Source of the DNA: Gammaproteobacteria bacterium
GTDB lineage: Bacteria; Pseudomonadota; Gammaproteobacteria; DSM-26407
DNA: 14,971 nt
Direction of reading: 5' to 3'
NCBI GenBank assembly: GCA_028694565.1
Contig: JAQVKR010000015.1
Location: 1-14,971, forward strand
The stretch's first letter is position 1, and the number at the start of each line of letters is the position of its first letter. The translations under genes and the position numbers were made by a program. The notes beneath the pieces were generated by a model. That model was not told the origin of the DNA and did not search any database. It saw only the letters and a list, made by a program, of their open reading frames with translations. Below, piece after piece: positions 13,796 to 14,971 of the stretch.

Positions 13796-14419
13796 ATGGC
13801 CACACAAACTATATCAGTAAATATCAATCTCAATGGGCTTCGTGGAGAGCTACAAAACTCGATACAAAAGGTAATTTGTCTCATCGCTGCTGGGCTTAAT
13901 GCAGTGATTGAGGTAGAACCTGATGAATTGATGTTGCCTGCTACGATAAAATCAACCTTCGGAAAGCTTGGGTTAAGTAAAGAGCAGTTTAATAGTGAAT
14001 ATTCTGAATGGATTCTTTCTAACGGATTTAGGGATGCAATTGAGAGTGTTAGTTCATTTCTAGAATCTGCTCATAGAGTTTTATCCATTTGGGAGTTAAT
14101 TGAAAAACAGCAAAATGGTACCCCTATATCTGGGGAAGACTGGAATAGTGTATTTTTAGATGCTGGTAATAAATTTCACCGCCTAGGATTGCCTGACAAA
14201 CTCGATCATATTGAAAATGCTCATGGCATTGAAGTTGGTGAGTCTTATAAAGAGCAAGTTATGAGCATAAATGTGGCTCGTAACTGCTTTGTGCATAGAA
14301 AAGGGGTGGTTAGTGATCGAGATGTTAATGGTGATGGTCGCTTAATGGTAAAGTGGTCCCGGCTGAGAACATTTTTGCAAAATGAAGATCACCGAAAAGG
14401 GGTCGGTGACAACTGGTAA
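13796..14419 (+). CDS. Cassette-borne protein with HEPN-like RX4H motif, 3' end overprinted by a repeat
   Basis: The 207-residue soluble protein starts 15 bp after the attC core and opens cassette 2. It is largely helical and AT-rich in codons. Near the C-terminus INVARNCFVHRKGVV (158-172) has R162-N-C-F-V-H167. This is the RX4H motif of HEPN domains, many of which are RNases in toxin-antitoxin and phage-defence systems, and the surrounding RN...VHRKG context also matches. The N-terminal half is not recognised. The last eight codons (RKGVGDNW) lie in the first arm of a REP-like repeat, so the original C-terminus has probably been replaced. No attC follows the gene. HEPN membership is a motif call; a structural domain without nuclease activity is possible. 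Confidence 0.6.
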   Translation: MATQTISVNINLNGLRGELQNSIQKVICLIAAGLNAVIEVEPDELMLPATIKSTFGKLGLSKEQFNSEYSEWILSNGFRDAIESVSSFLESAHRVLSIWELIEKQQNGTPISGEDWNSVFLDAGNKFHRLGLPDKLDHIENAHGIEVGESYKEQVMSINVARNCFVHRKGVVSDRDVNGDGRLMVKWSRLRTFLQNEDHRKGVGDNW

Positions 14420-14487
14420 TTATAAAGATTCTCATTTGTCACCGACCCCTTTTCTCTTTTATTTGTCACCGATCCCTTTTCGCTTTT
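14394..14487. repeat. Three-copy REP-like array
   Basis: GAAAAGGGGTCGGTGACAA (14394-14412) has an exact 19-bp inverse at 14436-14454, giving a long stem with a 23-base loop. The right copy is repeated in tandem: 14434-14460 and 14461-14487 are 27-bp units differing at two positions. The unit resembles REP sequences associated with REP-associated tyrosine transposases in gammaproteobacteria; this is recalled, not searched. With T-rich tracts after the stems it could also terminate transcription of cassette 2. It sits where the cassette's attC would be expected. Confidence 0.7.
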
Positions 14488-14501
14488 TATGCTGAGCTAT
14501 T

Positions 14502-14971
14502 ATGGATACAAATAAACCGATTGATGATAAATGGGGGTTTTTTACCGGATTGACGGTCTTATTTCTTTCTCCGTTTATGGTCAGTATGGGTTTGACTGGA
14601 GAAAAATGGTATTGGTCAGTCATTGGTGTTGCAATTTTCCCAATTGTTTTGATTTTAGATGGAAAAGATTATGTGTTAATTGCGAAAGCTTCATCAAGGA
14701 ATTTGTATTTGGTGTTGTTTAGCGTGTTTCTGATTGTGGTGCATTTCGCGATACCTATATTACAATATTTATTTAAAATTAATCTTGCATGGCTTGCGTT
14801 TATTTCTATTCTCATTTCGCTTGGTTTGGTGTTTTATTTTAATGCGCGGATTCAACTCACTAGTGCAACCGGTGGGTTGATCCCGAAAAATACCTGGTTC
14901 GGCGTTTTCATTCCAAGGCATTTGCGGGGGCGGTTGTTCAGTTTATCCATGGCTCCCTGTATCTCCTCGTC
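14502..14971 (+). CDS. Multi-pass membrane protein, 3' end beyond the window
   Basis: An open frame from ATG 14502 runs 156 codons without stop to the window edge. Four hydrophobic helices are visible at about residues 11-30, 38-53, 66-86 and 94-113. A region with basic residues follows (IPKNTWFGVFIPRHLRGRL, 127-145). Codon use is AT-rich like the cassette genes, rising in GC near the end. No good Shine-Dalgarno precedes it. It may be the second gene of cassette 2 or belong to a separate acquired segment. I do not recognise a family. The incomplete 3' end may carry another domain. Confidence 0.65.
   Translation, partial: MDTNKPIDDKWGFFTGLTVLFLSPFMVSMGLTGEKWYWSVIGVAIFPIVLILDGKDYVLIAKASSRNLYLVLFSVFLIVVHFAIPILQYLFKINLAWLAFISILISLGLVFYFNARIQLTSATGGLIPKNTWFGVFIPRHLRGRLFSLSMAPCISS

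Overview
The window is high-GC, GC3-biased DNA up to about 13.3 kb. It then shifts abruptly to AT-rich DNA carrying integron gene cassettes. An autotransporter with a terminal-Phe barrel, a YeiH-type transporter, a lipoprotein with a gammaproteobacterial look and REP-like repeats point to a gammaproteobacterium. A sulfur-oxidising or halophilic lineage is possible, but that is inference and no marker gene settles it.

Layout: (1) 1-1321, an MFS permease on + behind a GGGG-rich repeated motif. (2) 1368-5483, a 1371-aa autotransporter on -, starting at GTG inside a small perfect hairpin that displays its Shine-Dalgarno in the loop. (3) 5697-8375 on -, a three-gene unit in the order 132-aa small protein, radical SAM/SPASM enzyme, degenerate LpxL-like acyltransferase. 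A perfect 12-bp hairpin separates the first two genes and an ATGA overlap joins the last two. This looks like a peptide or protein maturation (RiPP-type) operon and is the best candidate for an undescribed system. (4) 8376-9075, a long divergent control region with several inverted repeats. (5) 9076-11929 on +, an enlarged YeiH/UPF0324-type transporter, a 44-aa single-helix protein, a strong intercistronic hairpin, a UspA-family protein and a membrane-anchored START/SRPBCC-like protein. (6) 11930-12482, a non-coding stretch with hairpins, then a conserved lipoprotein (12483-12926) with a textbook Rho-independent terminator. (7) 13005-14971, the mobile AT-rich part. It holds a REP-like element, an attC-like boundary, a complete 417-bp cassette encoding a small lipoprotein, a clear attC site, and a second cassette gene with a HEPN-like RX4H motif whose 3' end runs into a three-copy REP-like array. 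A membrane protein gene then runs off the window.

In the small-protein operon, the first protein is probably made in excess, with the hairpin damping transcription or stability into the enzyme genes. The SPASM enzyme would modify it, and the acyltransferase-like protein may act on the product or only bind a substrate. The integron part has no integrase gene in view, so it resembles a cassette cluster without integrase.
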